The translations under genes and the position numbers were made by a program. Of a DNA stretch of 54,114 bases, positions 7,300-17,821 are shown one piece after another (positions within the stretch are counted from its first letter, which is position 1; each line of letters opens with the position of its first letter). Source of the stretch: Acidimicrobiales bacterium (GTDB lineage Bacteria; Actinomycetota; Acidimicrobiia; Acidimicrobiales; RAAP-2); assembly GCA_017883075.1 (NCBI GenBank), contig JADGOI010000003.1, positions 1 through 54,114 on the forward strand. The letters are read 5' to 3'. The notes under the pieces are model-generated. The model had not been told where the DNA came from. It worked only from the letters and a program-made list of their open reading frames with translations, and ran no database searches.

Positions 7300-9369
7300 T
7301 TAGAACGGCAAGGACCCATCAGGCGCGGACCCCCCGGGAACAGGATCATCGGCGGCCACCACTCCGCGGCGAAGGAGGGCCACCGCCAGGTTGGCGGCCT
7401 CGGCCGTGCCCGGATCCGGTGCCACCTGGGCCAACTGGCGGACCAGATCGATCAGTTGGCGAATGTTCCTCACGAAGTCTCCCGGGGCCACATCGTTGTG
7501 GCGCAGAACCGACGACAACAGCCCTCCCTGGGCCCAGGCGACCACCGAGCGAGCCAGGCCCGGATCTGGGAGCCTGGTCCGCCTGAGCCCGTGGCGGCGC
7601 TCCTCCGCTCTCAGATCGCCCGCCATGGCCTCGAGAGCGCTCAGGCGCTCTGCCACCAGCCGCTGCCGCGGGCCATCCGGGTCCTCTTGGGCCCGCCGAG
7701 CCTCGAAGGTGAGCCCAGAGACCACGCCGGCCAGAAGCGCCGGCTGCAAACCATCGAAGATCCCCGCATTGAGCGCTTCCGATACCAGCAGATCGGATTC
7801 ATGGTAGATACCGGCGAGGACACTCCCGGCGCCGGTAATTCGCCAACCGTCGACATACCCCCGCGACTCCAGTACGGCCAACCGGCGGTCTAGTTGGGCC
7901 GGGAGTGACACCGAGCCCGGAGGAGCCTGCCACTGCCCATAGGAGGCGGCCAGCAGGCTGTGAGCTTCCTCTCTGTCCCAGCGCCTGACCAAGTTGACCG
8001 CCAGGTTGTAGGTGGGATGAAAGGACGAGAGAAGGTCGGGCGGTGGGGCCGAGGCGGTGGCGGCCACCGTGGCGAACGTCGTGGCGTGGGACCAGAGGAT
8101 GAACGCATGACCGACGGTGTCGATGCCTCGTCGCCCGGCCCGCCCGGTCAGCTGTTGGTACTCCCCCGCCGTCAACGCCGACGTGTCGCTGCCCCGGAAC
8201 TTGGCGAACCGCTCCACTACCACCGTGCGGGCCGGCATATTGATTCCGAGGGCCAGGGTTTCGGTGGCGAACACCAGTTTGAGGAGGCCCTCCGAGAAGC
8301 AGTGTTCCACCGCCCGGCGGAAGGCCGGCACCAGGCCGGCGTGGTGAGGCGCGATCCCGGCTTCGAGGGCGGCCGACCACTGCCCATATCCGAGAGTCTG
8401 GAGATCATCGTCGGACAACCGCTCCACCGCCTTCTCGGTGAGCTCGCGTATGCGTCTCTGCTCTCGGGGGTTTGTCAGTCGGAGACCGTCCTGAAGGCAC
8501 TGTCGGGTGGCGTCGTCACAGGCGGCCCGGGAAAAGATGAAGGTGATGGCCGGCAGCATGCCCGCGTCGGACAGATACTCGGCAACCTCGGTGCGCCGTG
8601 GCGTTCGAAAGCGATGTCGGGCATTGCGCTGTCGGCGTTCGTCGAGGCGCAGGCCGTCGGGGTTGGGCTTTCCTTGGCGGAAGAGGGGGAACACGCTGAT
8701 CCGGTCACTGCCCCGCTCAGCCACGGCGTAATGATGTTCGAGCGTGACCGGTCGATGCGTTTCGACCACCACGTGGGTGGTTCCTCGCACCGAGGTGAGC
8801 CACGCCCCGAAGTCCCTCGAGTTGTTGACGGTGGCCGACAGGCTGATGAAGGACACGTCCGGCGGCGTCAGTACCAGAATCTCTTCCCACACCGACCCGC
8901 GATACGGATCTTGGAGGTAGTGAACCTCGTCGAGGACGATGACGGCGAGGTCATCGAGCATCGAAGAGCGGGCGAACAGCATGTTCCGCAGGACTTCCGT
9001 AGTCATGACCACGATCGGAGCCTGCGACTGGTACGACACGTCCCCGGTCAACAGGCCCACCCGGCGCGATCCGTACCGATCGGCCAATTCCGAGAACTTC
9101 TGGTTGGACAGGGCTTTCAGGGGTGTGGTGTAGAACGCCTTGCCCCCGTGGTCCAGCGCCCTGGCCGCGGCGTAGTCGGCGATGATCGTCTTGCCCGATC
9201 CGGTGGGAGCCGACACCAACACCGATTCCCCCCGCTCGATGGCATCCATGGCCTCGTGTTGAAACTCGTCCAGAGGGAACCCGAGACCGGATTCGAAGCG
9301 GGCCCGGAGGCCATGCCCATCGGCTCCGTCGGCACCCCGAAACCGACCTCCGGCCTGCCCGGAAGTCAC
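7300..9369 (-). CDS. helY: Ski2/Mtr4-like DEAD/DEAH RNA helicase (HelY-like)
   Basis: APTGSGKTIIADYA, TTPLKALSNQKFSELADRYG, VIVLDEVHYLQDPYRGSVWEEI, QLTGRAGRRGID; follows tatC as in mycobacteria. Confidence 0.92.
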   Translation of the reverse strand: MTSGQAGGRFRGADGADGHGLRARFESGLGFPLDEFQHEAMDAIERGESVLVSAPTGSGKTIIADYAAARALDHGGKAFYTTPLKALSNQKFSELADRYGSRRVGLLTGDVSYQSQAPIVVMTTEVLRNMLFARSSMLDDLAVIVLDEVHYLQDPYRGSVWEEILVLTPPDVSFISLSATVNNSRDFGAWLTSVRGTTHVVVETHRPVTLEHHYAVAERGSDRISVFPLFRQGKPNPDGLRLDERRQRNARHRFRTPRRTEVAEYLSDAGMLPAITFIFSRAACDDATRQCLQDGLRLTNPREQRRIRELTEKAVERLSDDDLQTLGYGQWSAALEAGIAPHHAGLVPAFRRAVEHCFSEGLLKLVFATETLALGINMPARTVVVERFAKFRGSDTSALTAGEYQQLTGRAGRRGIDTVGHAFILWSHATTFATVAATASAPPPDLLSSFHPTYNLAVNLVRRWDREEAHSLLAASYGQWQAPPGSVSLPAQLDRRLAVLESRGYVDGWRITGAGSVLAGIYHESDLLVSEALNAGIFDGLQPALLAGVVSGLTFEARRAQEDPDGPRQRLVAERLSALEAMAGDLRAEERRHGLRRTRLPDPGLARSVVAWAQGGLLSSVLRHNDVAPGDFVRNIRQLIDLVRQLAQVAPDPGTAEAANLAVALLRRGVVAADDPVPGGSAPDGSLPF

Positions 9370-10115
9370 CGACGGATGATCTTACCGATGATGATCGACG
9401 CCTCGTAGAAGAAATACAGGGGAATGGCCAGGGCCATCATCGAAAACGGGTCTGAACTGGGGGTGATCACTCCCGCTACCACCACGATCAGCACAATGGC
9501 CCACCGGCGCCACGAGGACAGCTGTTTCGGCGTCAACACGCCCGCTACCTCCAACGACACCAGAAGGACCGGAAACTCGAAGGTCAGGCCAAAGACCGTC
9601 ATCAACAAGACGATCAGGCTTAGATACTTGGTCGGGTCGAGGATCTGGTTGAGCCCTGGGCCCCCGACCGAATCGAGGAACTTGAGGGCATGGGGAAACG
9701 TCTCGTAGGCGGTCAGGCACCCGAGCGAAAAGAGCACAATCGAGGCGGCGATGAACGGCACCGCATACTTCTTCTCTTTCGGATTCAATCCCGGGGTGAT
9801 GAAGCGCCACAATTCCCATAAGAGAACCGGTGATGCGGCAAAGAGCCCGCCGTAGGCCGAGATCTTTACCCTCAATGACAAGCCATCGAGCGGCCCGGTG
9901 ATGTAGAAGGCGCAGTGGTGTGGCGCCACCTGGCAGTACGGCTCCTTCAAGAAAGCGAGAATCGGGTTGTAGACGATGAAGGCCACCGTTGCGGCCACGA
10001 TGAACGCCAGTGCACACACCAGAACCCGACGTCGGAGCTCGGTGAGGTGCTCCACCAGCGTCATGGATTCGGGCTCGGATGTGGTGTCGTTGCGCCGCTT
10101 CAGGCTGATAGCCAT
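9366..10115 (-). CDS. tatC: Sec-independent protein translocase TatC
   Basis: MTLVEHLTELRRRVLVCALAF N-terminal motif; polytopic; FELPVLL-like FEFPVLLVSL segment. Confidence 0.95.
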   Translation of the reverse strand: MAISLKRRNDTTSEPESMTLVEHLTELRRRVLVCALAFIVAATVAFIVYNPILAFLKEPYCQVAPHHCAFYITGPLDGLSLRVKISAYGGLFAASPVLLWELWRFITPGLNPKEKKYAVPFIAASIVLFSLGCLTAYETFPHALKFLDSVGGPGLNQILDPTKYLSLIVLLMTVFGLTFEFPVLLVSLEVAGVLTPKQLSSWRRWAIVLIVVVAGVITPSSDPFSMMALAIPLYFFYEASIIIGKIIRR

Positions 10116-10158
10116 CGTGTTCGTCCTCGATCCGCCGGTGATCCGTGATCCGACGTGA

Positions 10159-10656
10159 CTAGTTCATGCCGGGGTCATCGGGGACGACAACGCCGGTAAC
10201 GCGTACCTGGTGGACCACACCTCCGGAATCGGTTGAGGAATCACCCGGGACACCGGGTCTCTCCTCTTCCGGCCACACGGTCCCCGAGGGCCGGTTGATT
10301 CTGCCCGACGGTTGGATAGCGTCTCCGGAAGCACCAACTGATTCGGAACTGTCACTCACTACGGATGTCGTGCCATTCTCCGACTCGTGGGTATCTGCCA
10401 GGGTACCGAGGAAGGTCAGGGGCGACCGGACCGCCTGGGCGATCTTGTCGGTCGACGGCAGGTCGGGGAACGACCCCCGTACGTCGGTCTCCAGGCGTTC
10501 ACGGAACTTACGGAAGTCCCCCCAGAGCCCACCGATCTGCTTGGCCACCTTGGGCAATTTGTCGGGTCCGAGCACAACCAGAGCGACCACGAGAATGATC
10601 AACAACTTGGCGGGACTGAGGAACGGCACGTTGCCGAGTGTATCGGTGACCACCAC
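10159..10656 (-). CDS. TatA/TatB-family translocase subunit
   Basis: FLSPAKLLIILVVALVVLGPDKLPKVAKQIGGLWGDFRKFRERLE; GTG start near 10656 inferred inside the longer ORF 10159..10935. Confidence 0.88.
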   Translation of the reverse strand: MVVTDTLGNVPFLSPAKLLIILVVALVVLGPDKLPKVAKQIGGLWGDFRKFRERLETDVRGSFPDLPSTDKIAQAVRSPLTFLGTLADTHESENGTTSVVSDSSESVGASGDAIQPSGRINRPSGTVWPEEERPGVPGDSSTDSGGVVHQVRVTGVVVPDDPGMN

Positions 10657-10706
10657 GTTTGAGGCGGCGCTACCCCGCCCCGGCCCCGTGGTGGCCGGAT
10701 CGGCTG

Positions 10707-11327
10707 TCAGAGTCCCTTGAGCCGGCCCACCGGCCACACCACCGCAACGGCGCGACCGACGATGAGCGACTTCGGAATCGGTCCGAAGTAACGGCTGTCC
10801 TCGGAGTCCGTCCGGTTGTCCCCCATCACGTAATAATAGCCCTCCGGTATCTTCACGGGACCCGGCATATTGAACTGTTGATGAGCATTGGACGCCAGCG
10901 GCCCGGTAAAGCTCTGGGGCCCTGTCGGAAGCCACGGTACGGAGAGCAGCTTTCCATTGATGTAGACGTTTCCGTTCACCGTCGAGATGGTTTCGCCCGG
11001 AAGCCCGACGACCCGCTTTACCAGATCGGCATAGTTCTGGGCCTCGAGCGGTGGGCGTTTGAAGACCACGATGTCCCCCCGGTGCACGCCGTGGAAGTCA
11101 TAGCTCAACTTATTGACGATGATGCGATCACCGATGTGCAGGGTGGGAAGCATCGATCCCGAGGGAATCGAGAAGGTCTGGATCACGAACATCCGCAGAA
11201 TGAACGTCAATCCGACCACCAACACCAGGATGATCGCCCACTCGACCAACCAACGCCCGATCGCGCCCGATCGAGCCGGTTGCACACCAGACGTTGGCGT
11301 CGCTGTGTCGGAGGTTTCGGTAGTCAC
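10707..11327 (-). CDS. lepB: Signal peptidase I
   Basis: IPSGSMLPTLHIGDRIIVNKLSY, RGDIVVFKRP, VMGDNRTDSEDSRYFGPI. Confidence 0.96.
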   Translation of the reverse strand: MTTETSDTATPTSGVQPARSGAIGRWLVEWAIILVLVVGLTFILRMFVIQTFSIPSGSMLPTLHIGDRIIVNKLSYDFHGVHRGDIVVFKRPPLEAQNYADLVKRVVGLPGETISTVNGNVYINGKLLSVPWLPTGPQSFTGPLASNAHQQFNMPGPVKIPEGYYYVMGDNRTDSEDSRYFGPIPKSLIVGRAVAVVWPVGRLKGL

Positions 11328-11363
11328 AATCGGTGGACCCTAGTGCACGCTGACCCGCATGAC

Positions 11364-12722
11364 TCACAAGCCGGCGATCAGCTTGTCCACCCGGTCGTCC
11401 TTGGACTTGAACGGGTCTTTCAACAGCACCGTCCGCTGCGCCTGATCGTTGAGCTTCAGGTGAACCCAATCGACCGTGAAGTCCCGTCGGCGTTCCTTCG
11501 CCTTGCGCACGAATTCGCCTCGAAGCCGCGCCCGGGTGGTCTGGGGGGGTGTGGACATGGCCGTGGCGATATCGGCGTCCTCACAGATCCGATCGAGTTG
11601 ATCGTGGTGCTGCAGCCGATAGTAGAGCCCCCGGGTGCGATCCACATCGTGGTACTTCAGATCGAGCAACGACACCGCCGGGCTGTTGAGCGGCAGTTGG
11701 TGGCGATGGCGGTAGCTGTCGATGAGCCGATACTTGGCCACCCAGTCACACTCGCGGTGGAGCGACAGCGGGTCAGAGCCCAGGCCCTTGAGGCAGTGCT
11801 CCCACATATCGAGGGCACGGTCCTCCTGGGAGGACAGACCCTGCCGGTCGCGGAACTTCAATGCCCGTTGCAGGTACTCGGTTTGCATGTCGAGTGCGCT
11901 CATCTCCCGGCCATTGGCCAAACGCACCGTGCGACGACAGGTGATGTCATGGCTGATCTCACGGATGGCCCTGATCGGATTCTCCAGGGTGAGGTCGGGC
12001 AGTACCGTTGCCGGGTCCTCGAGCATCCTCAGCATGATGCTGGTGGTACCCACCTTCAGAAACGTGGCGTACTCGCTCATATTCGAGTCGCCCACGATCA
12101 CGTGGAGCCTCCGGTACTTTTCGGCATCGGCATGCGGTTCGTCCCGGGTATTGATGATCGGGCGGCTCCGGGTGGTGGCCGAGGAAACTCCTTCCCAGAT
12201 GTGCTCGGCCCGCTGGCTCAGACAGAACACCGCGCCACGGGCAGTCTGGAGGACCTTGCCGGCGCCGGCGTAGATCTGTCGACTGACCAGAAACGGAATG
12301 AGCACCTCGGTGTAGTGCGCGAAGTCATCCTTCCGGCTGGTCAGATAGTTCTCGTGGCACCCGTAGGAGTTTCCGGCCGAATCGGTGTTGTTCTTGAACA
12401 GGTAGATGTCGCCACGGATGCCCTCTTCTTGCAGACGGGCCTCCGCCCCGTCCACCAACGATGACAGGATCCACTCCCCCGCCTTGTCGTGGACGACCAG
12501 CTCGGCGATATCGTCGCACTCGGGAGTGGCGTACTCGGGATGGCTGCCCACGTCGAGATAGAGACGCGCGCCATTCTCGAGGAACACATTGGAGGACCGT
12601 CCCCAGCTGACCACCCGCCGGAACAGATATCGGGCGACTTCATCTGGGCTGAGCCGCCGCTGCCCGCGTAGCGTGCAGGTGACCCCGTATTCGTTCTCCA
12701 AGCCGAAGATGCGCTTGTCCAT
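11364..12722 (-). CDS. pafA: Pup--protein ligase PafA
   Basis: [70 protein letters not shown]. Confidence 0.97.
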   Translation of the reverse strand: MDKRIFGLENEYGVTCTLRGQRRLSPDEVARYLFRRVVSWGRSSNVFLENGARLYLDVGSHPEYATPECDDIAELVVHDKAGEWILSSLVDGAEARLQEEGIRGDIYLFKNNTDSAGNSYGCHENYLTSRKDDFAHYTEVLIPFLVSRQIYAGAGKVLQTARGAVFCLSQRAEHIWEGVSSATTRSRPIINTRDEPHADAEKYRRLHVIVGDSNMSEYATFLKVGTTSIMLRMLEDPATVLPDLTLENPIRAIREISHDITCRRTVRLANGREMSALDMQTEYLQRALKFRDRQGLSSQEDRALDMWEHCLKGLGSDPLSLHRECDWVAKYRLIDSYRHRHQLPLNSPAVSLLDLKYHDVDRTRGLYYRLQHHDQLDRICEDADIATAMSTPPQTTRARLRGEFVRKAKERRRDFTVDWVHLKLNDQAQRTVLLKDPFKSKDDRVDKLIAGL

Positions 12723-12794
12723 GCCCTCACGGTACCGTGCGCCGGCCGCATCCCAACGGACGGTGTCCGAGCCGGCGGATACTCCGGCTCCGGA

Positions 12795-13472
12795 CTACGT
12801 CAGAAGAGCGTCCAGTTCGTCATCCATCAGGCGATGGAAGGAGCGCCGGCCACTTCCCTCGGTGAGGACCGCCGCCTCGAGATCCTTGCCGACCAGCGTC
12901 CGTTCGGCTCCGGCCAAGGCTCCCACCGTGGTCTGGAGGGCGGCCGAAAGTGACCAGTTCTCCTCCCATCCGGATTCGACTTGTTGAGCGATGGTCTCGG
13001 TCTCACCTCCGAGGACCGCGTACCGATCCTCGTCGGTGATGGTTCCCTCATAGGCGATGTGGTAAAGCTGGTTCGGACGCAGTTCGGTGCCCAATTCGGC
13101 CACCAGGATCTCCACCTCCAACGGCTTCATCTCGTGGGTGAAGACCTGACCGAGGTACTGCGCATACAGGTTGGCCAACGAACGGGCGTCGACGTCCTCA
13201 CGGCTGTAGGCGTAGCCCTTGGTGTCGGCGTGGCGAACACCCGAGACCCGCAGCTGATCGAACTCGTTGTACTTTCCCACCCCGGCAAAGGCTATGCGGT
13301 CGTAGATCTCGCTGATCTTGTGGAGCGACCGCGAGGGGTTCTCCGCCACGATGACGATTCCCTCAACATAGGTGCTGGCGATGAGCGATCGTCCTCGGGC
13401 GATTCCCTTCTGCGCATACTCGGCACGGTCTTTCATGACCTGTTCGGGGGCCACGTAGTACGGCATTGTCAT
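12795..13472 (-). CDS. prcA: 20S proteasome alpha subunit
   Basis: MTMPYYVAPEQVMKDRAEYAQKGIARGRSLIA; 4-nt overlap with prcB. Confidence 0.96.
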   Translation of the reverse strand: MTMPYYVAPEQVMKDRAEYAQKGIARGRSLIASTYVEGIVIVAENPSRSLHKISEIYDRIAFAGVGKYNEFDQLRVSGVRHADTKGYAYSREDVDARSLANLYAQYLGQVFTHEMKPLEVEILVAELGTELRPNQLYHIAYEGTITDEDRYAVLGGETETIAQQVESGWEENWSLSAALQTTVGALAGAERTLVGKDLEAAVLTEGSGRRSFHRLMDDELDALLT

Positions 13473-14299
13473 GGCTCGCGACCTTCCACCCGTCGACGTT
13501 CGATCAGCGTGGCGAACCGGAGTGCCACTTCCTCTTCGGTGACAGCTTCAAAGCCGGCGGCGGTCACAGTGGCCACCAACGGATAGATGCCTCTCACCAG
13601 ATCAGGACCTCCGGTGGCCGAGTCCTCGTCGGCAGCCTCAAAGAGGGCCTGGACCGCCAGCTCGACCGCGTCATCCCGGGCCATGCCCGTCCGGTAGCCG
13701 AGTTTGATCGTCGTCCGGGCGTCGCGTCCCCCCGACCCGGTGGCATTGTGCTCCGTCTCCTCGTAATGACCACCGGTGACGTCATAGGTGAAGATCCGGC
13801 CCGTGCCGCGGGCCAGGTCATATCCGGCGAACAGCGGTATCACTGCCAACCCCTGCATGGCCATGGGAAGGTGCTCACGCACCATCTGGCCCAGTTGGTT
13901 GGCCTTTCCCTCCAGGCTGAGCACAGCCCCTTCCACCTTCTCGTAGTGCTCGAGCTGGGTCTGGAACAGGCGGACCATCTCCACCGCGGGTCCGGCGGCC
14001 CCGGCGATGGCCACCGCCGAGAAGCGGTCGGCGGGGAAGACCTTCTCCATGGCACGGTGGGCGATGGAATGACCTTCGGTGGCCCGGCGGTCACCGGCCA
14101 TCACGATGCCGTCGGCGAACCGGATGGCCACCACCGTGGTCCCGTGACGGTATTCGGGGCCTCCGGGCCCTCCGGCACCCATGGGCACCTGGGGACCGCC
14201 GATGTTGGCCGGAGCACGCATCGGGATCTGAAGTCGGCGGATGAGTCCGGCGAAATCGGGACCGGGGTCATCCAATGGGGTAAAGAACGGCAACGTCAC
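13469..14299 (-). CDS. prcB: 20S proteasome beta subunit
   Basis: Propeptide ending YRHG followed by TTVVAIRFADGIVMAGDRRATEG (N-terminal Thr nucleophile). Confidence 0.96.
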   Translation of the reverse strand: MTLPFFTPLDDPGPDFAGLIRRLQIPMRAPANIGGPQVPMGAGGPGGPEYRHGTTVVAIRFADGIVMAGDRRATEGHSIAHRAMEKVFPADRFSAVAIAGAAGPAVEMVRLFQTQLEHYEKVEGAVLSLEGKANQLGQMVREHLPMAMQGLAVIPLFAGYDLARGTGRIFTYDVTGGHYEETEHNATGSGGRDARTTIKLGYRTGMARDDAVELAVQALFEAADEDSATGGPDLVRGIYPLVATVTAAGFEAVTEEEVALRFATLIERRRVEGREP

Positions 14300-14304
14300 C
14301 GGAT

Positions 14305-14502
14305 CTACTCGCCGCCCTTCTGTACGTAGTTGCGCACGAACTCCTCGGCATTGTCTTCAAGTACCTCATCGATCTCGTCGAGGAGGTCATCCAGCTCTGC
14401 CTTCAGCTTCTCGCCCTTGGCCGAGGTGGCGGGCACCTCCTCCACCGATTCTTTGGCGTGGTCGGTGCCGCTGCTCTTCTTCTTCAATTCTCGTTCAGCC
14501 AT
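14305..14502 (-). CDS. pup: Prokaryotic ubiquitin-like protein Pup
   Basis: 65 aa, coiled-coil region LKAELDDLLDEIDEVLEDNAEEFVRNYVQKGGE, C-terminal GGE; between dop and prcB. Confidence 0.97.
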   Translation of the reverse strand: MAERELKKKSSGTDHAKESVEEVPATSAKGEKLKAELDDLLDEIDEVLEDNAEEFVRNYVQKGGE

Positions 14503-14514
14503 CTGCCACTCTCC

Positions 14515-16008
14515 CTAGCTGCTCAGCCGGTCCAACAACTCCGACGGAGTTGCGCTCTGCTGCAATAGTTCGTCCACGTGATCGGCCGTGCCTCGTAGGG
14601 GGTCCATCATAGGGACGCGCCGCAAGGGGTCGGTGCCGAGGTCGAAGACCAGCGAATCCCAGTTGGCCGTGACCACTTGCGCCGGCCACTTGGTCAGGCA
14701 CTGCCCCCTGAACCAGGCCCGGGTATTCCGTGGGGGCTCGGTGATGGCGCTGATCACCGATTGCTCATCGATCAACTTTTCGGTGTCGAGTCGGGCGAAG
14801 AGCGACCGCTCGGGGCGGAGGTCGTGATACTGCAGATCCATGGCCGCCAGCCGCGGATCGTCCCACCCACATCCGTGGCGCTCCTGATAGGCCTCGAGGA
14901 GTCGCAGCTTGGCCACCCAGTCGAGTTGACGGGCCAGGGACATCGGGTCGGTTGCAAGCCCGTGGAGCACCATCTCCCATCGGCGGAGGACCTCCTCGCC
15001 CACTCCCTCGTTACCCATGAATTCGAGGCCTCGGTCGTCGGCGTACTTTCGAGCCAACGAGAAGAGCTCCCACTGGATCTCCAGAGCCGTGGCCGTGGTG
15101 CCGTCGGACATCTCCAAGGCACGGCCGAGTCTCCGATCGAGCGATACCTGGTGCATGGCCCGGACCGGGTCAGCCAGGTCGAGATCGCGGTCCCCGATGA
15201 TGTTGTCCTCGATCATGGCCAGTACCAGCGACGTGGTGCCCACCTTGAGAAGTGAGGCCACCTCGGCCAGGTTGGCGTCACCGACGATGACGTGGAGGCG
15301 ACGGTAGCGGTGGGGATCGGCGTGCGGTTCATCCCGGGTGTTGATGATGGGTCGCTTGAGGGTTGTCTCGAGCCCGACCCGTTCTTCGAAGAACTCGGCC
15401 CGCTGTGTGATCTGGAAGTCGACCTGGCGACCGTCGTGGGTCGGGGTCTCTGATCCCACCTTCCCCGCTCCGGTAAAGATCTGCCTGGTCACAAAATGAG
15501 GGGTGATCCCATGGATGATCCGGTCAAAGGGTGTGGCACGGTCCATCAGATAATTCTCGTGGGTTCCGTACGAATTGCCCTTCCTGTCGGAATTGTTCTT
15601 GTAGACGATGAAGCGACGGCCGTCGGGGACTGCCGAGTTCGCAGCCGCCATCGATCTGATGAGGATCTGCTCGCCGGCCCGGTCGTATCGCACGCATTCC
15701 AGGGCATCGGCGCATTCGGGAGTGGAGAACTCCGGATGGGCATGGTCGACATAGAACCGCGCCCCATTGGTGAGCACGGTGTTCAGCAGGTGGGTCTCCA
15801 CCTTGGGTGGCATCGATCCCTCTCGGGCGTACCCCCGGGCGTCATTCCCCGGGGACTCGTCTTCAAAATCCCAACCGGTCTGTTGGCGAACGATGTCCTG
15901 CGCATAGGCGTTGATGAGCACCGACGAGGCAGCAATCGGGTTGGGATCGCCGTTTTCCACATGGATGCCGTACTCGGTCTCGATGCCGCAGACCTTCGGG
16001 ATGGCCAC
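14515..16008 (-). CDS. dop: Depupylase/deamidase Dop
   Basis: MAIPKVCGIETEYGIHVENGDPNPIAASSVLINAYA; FYVDHAHPEFSTPECADALE; paralogous to PafA. Confidence 0.96.
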   Translation of the reverse strand: MAIPKVCGIETEYGIHVENGDPNPIAASSVLINAYAQDIVRQQTGWDFEDESPGNDARGYAREGSMPPKVETHLLNTVLTNGARFYVDHAHPEFSTPECADALECVRYDRAGEQILIRSMAAANSAVPDGRRFIVYKNNSDRKGNSYGTHENYLMDRATPFDRIIHGITPHFVTRQIFTGAGKVGSETPTHDGRQVDFQITQRAEFFEERVGLETTLKRPIINTRDEPHADPHRYRRLHVIVGDANLAEVASLLKVGTTSLVLAMIEDNIIGDRDLDLADPVRAMHQVSLDRRLGRALEMSDGTTATALEIQWELFSLARKYADDRGLEFMGNEGVGEEVLRRWEMVLHGLATDPMSLARQLDWVAKLRLLEAYQERHGCGWDDPRLAAMDLQYHDLRPERSLFARLDTEKLIDEQSVISAITEPPRNTRAWFRGQCLTKWPAQVVTANWDSLVFDLGTDPLRRVPMMDPLRGTADHVDELLQQSATPSELLDRLSS

Positions 16009-16033
16009 GCGCCGACCCTATCCTCACTTCAGA

Positions 16034-17821
16034 CTAAAGATACTGACCGGTGCCCACCCGCTCGATCGACCGGCCACCCTTGGTTCCTCGATCCTCGCTG
16101 ATGAGCGTGCGGATGTAGACGATTCGCTCGCCCTTCTTTCCGGAGATCTTCGCCCAATCGTCGGGGTTGGTGGTGTTCGGGAGATCCTCGTTCTCCTTGT
16201 ACTCCTGGCGGATCGACTCGAAGAGGTCATCCAAGCGAATACCCCGGCCGGTTCCGGCGATGGCCCGCTTGATGGCCAGCTTCTTGGCCCGGCGAACAAT
16301 GTTCTCGATCATGGCGCCGGAGGCGAAGTCTCGGTAGTAGAGGATTTCCTTGTCGCCGTTCTGGTAGGTGACCTCGAGGAATCGGTTCTCCTCATCGTCC
16401 CGGTACATTTCGGCCACCGTCGACTCGATCATGGCCTGGGTGGCCTTGGCCGGGTCACCCCCTCCCCGGGTGCGGACCTCCTCGGCGTCGAGCGGGAGAT
16501 CCGGGGTCAGGTACCTGGCGAAGATCTGTGCTGCTGCCACTTCGTTCGGTCGCTCAATGCGAATCTTGACGTCCAGGCGACCAGGGCGGAGGATGGCCGG
16601 GTCGATCAGATCCTCACGGTTCGATGCCCCGATGACGATGACATCGCGCAAGGTCTCCACCCCGTCGATCTCCGCCAACAGCTGGGGCACGACGGTCGAT
16701 TCCATGTCCGAGCTGATGCCGGTGCCCCGGGTTCGGAAGAGCGAGTCCATCTCGTCGAAGAAGACGATGACCGGAACCCCTTCTTCGGACTTCTCCCGGG
16801 CCCGCTGGAAGACCAGGCGAATCTGACGCTCGGTCTCCCCGACGTACTTGTTCAGGAGCTCGGGCCCTTTGATATTCAGGAAGTAGCTGCGGGTGTTGGT
16901 GTTGCCGGTCACCTGAGCGACCTTCTTGGCCAACGAATTGGCCACCGCCTTGGCAATCAGCGTCTTCCCGCAACCGGGCGGGCCGTAGAGAAGAATCCCC
17001 TTCGGTGCCGGCAGCTTGTGCTCGGCAAACAGCTCACGGTGGAGATAGGGAAGCTCGACTGCATCGGTGATCGCCTCGATCTGGGAGTCGAGCCCGCCGA
17101 CATCGGCATAGGTGACGTCGGGCACCTCCTCGAGGACGAGTTCCTCGACTTCAGGACGGGCGAGCTTCTCCACCAACAGACCGGTACGGGACTCCATCAG
17201 GACGGTATCTCCAGAGCGGAGTTTCACCCCGATGAGTGCGTCGGAGAGCTCGACCACCCGCTCTTCGTCGGCGCGACTGTAGATGAGGGCACGACGTCCG
17301 TCCTCGAGCAATTCCTTCACCACCACCACTTCACCCGACCCTTCTCCTTGCCGGGCCAGGACCACATTGAGTGATTCGTTGAGGACGACCTCGTTCCCCT
17401 TTTGCAAGTCACCAGACCCGATCTCGGGGTGCAGCGAGACCCGCATCTTCCGACCTCCCGAAAACACGTCGACCGACCCGTCATCATTGGTTCCGAGGAA
17501 CGTTCCATAGGCCGCCGGAGGTTGGGTGAGCTTCTCCACTTCCTCGCGGAGGTTGGTGATGTGCTCCTTCGCCGTCTGCAGAGTGAACGTCAGCTTCTCG
17601 TTCTGTGAGATGGCCTGGGCGAGCTGGCCCTTCGTCTCGAGCAGCTTCTCCTCGAGGGTCTGGACCCGAAGCGGGCTCTCCTGGAGGCGACGCCTGAGCA
17701 GGGTGACCTCTTCCTCGGCCTCCTGGGCGCGGAGGCGCAGGGTGGCGAGATCGTCGCTTCCCATCCCATCGCCGGGTCGATGCTGGCCCACTTCTTCGTC
17801 GGGATCAGTCGTCGCACTCAC
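16034..17821 (-). CDS. mpa: Proteasome-associated AAA ATPase (ARC/Mpa)
   Basis: N-terminal coiled coil, [31 protein letters not shown]-terminal GQYL. Start uncertain (GTG 17821 or ATG near 17763; ORF runs to 17932). Confidence 0.95.
   Translation of the reverse strand: MSATTDPDEEVGQHRPGDGMGSDDLATLRLRAQEAEEEVTLLRRRLQESPLRVQTLEEKLLETKGQLAQAISQNEKLTFTLQTAKEHITNLREEVEKLTQPPAAYGTFLGTNDDGSVDVFSGGRKMRVSLHPEIGSGDLQKGNEVVLNESLNVVLARQGEGSGEVVVVKELLEDGRRALIYSRADEERVVELSDALIGVKLRSGDTVLMESRTGLLVEKLARPEVEELVLEEVPDVTYADVGGLDSQIEAITDAVELPYLHRELFAEHKLPAPKGILLYGPPGCGKTLIAKAVANSLAKKVAQVTGNTNTRSYFLNIKGPELLNKYVGETERQIRLVFQRAREKSEEGVPVIVFFDEMDSLFRTRGTGISSDMESTVVPQLLAEIDGVETLRDVIVIGASNREDLIDPAILRPGRLDVKIRIERPNEVAAAQIFARYLTPDLPLDAEEVRTRGGGDPAKATQAMIESTVAEMYRDDEENRFLEVTYQNGDKEILYYRDFASGAMIENIVRRAKKLAIKRAIAGTGRGIRLDDLFESIRQEYKENEDLPNTTNPDDWAKISGKKGERIVYIRTLISEDRGTKGGRSIERVGTGQYL

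Noticed and set aside
7960-9408. 482-aa plus-strand ORF opposite helY
   Set aside because: Antisense to an unambiguous helicase; composition typical of GC shadow frames.
10659-12464. 601-aa plus-strand ORF opposite lepB and pafA
   Set aside because: Shadow ORF of high-GC coding strand; sequence is H/R/G/D-rich with no recognisable fold, and both genes opposite are clear.
15911-17374. 487-aa plus-strand ORF opposite dop/mpa
   Set aside because: Antisense to clear Mpa AAA motifs.
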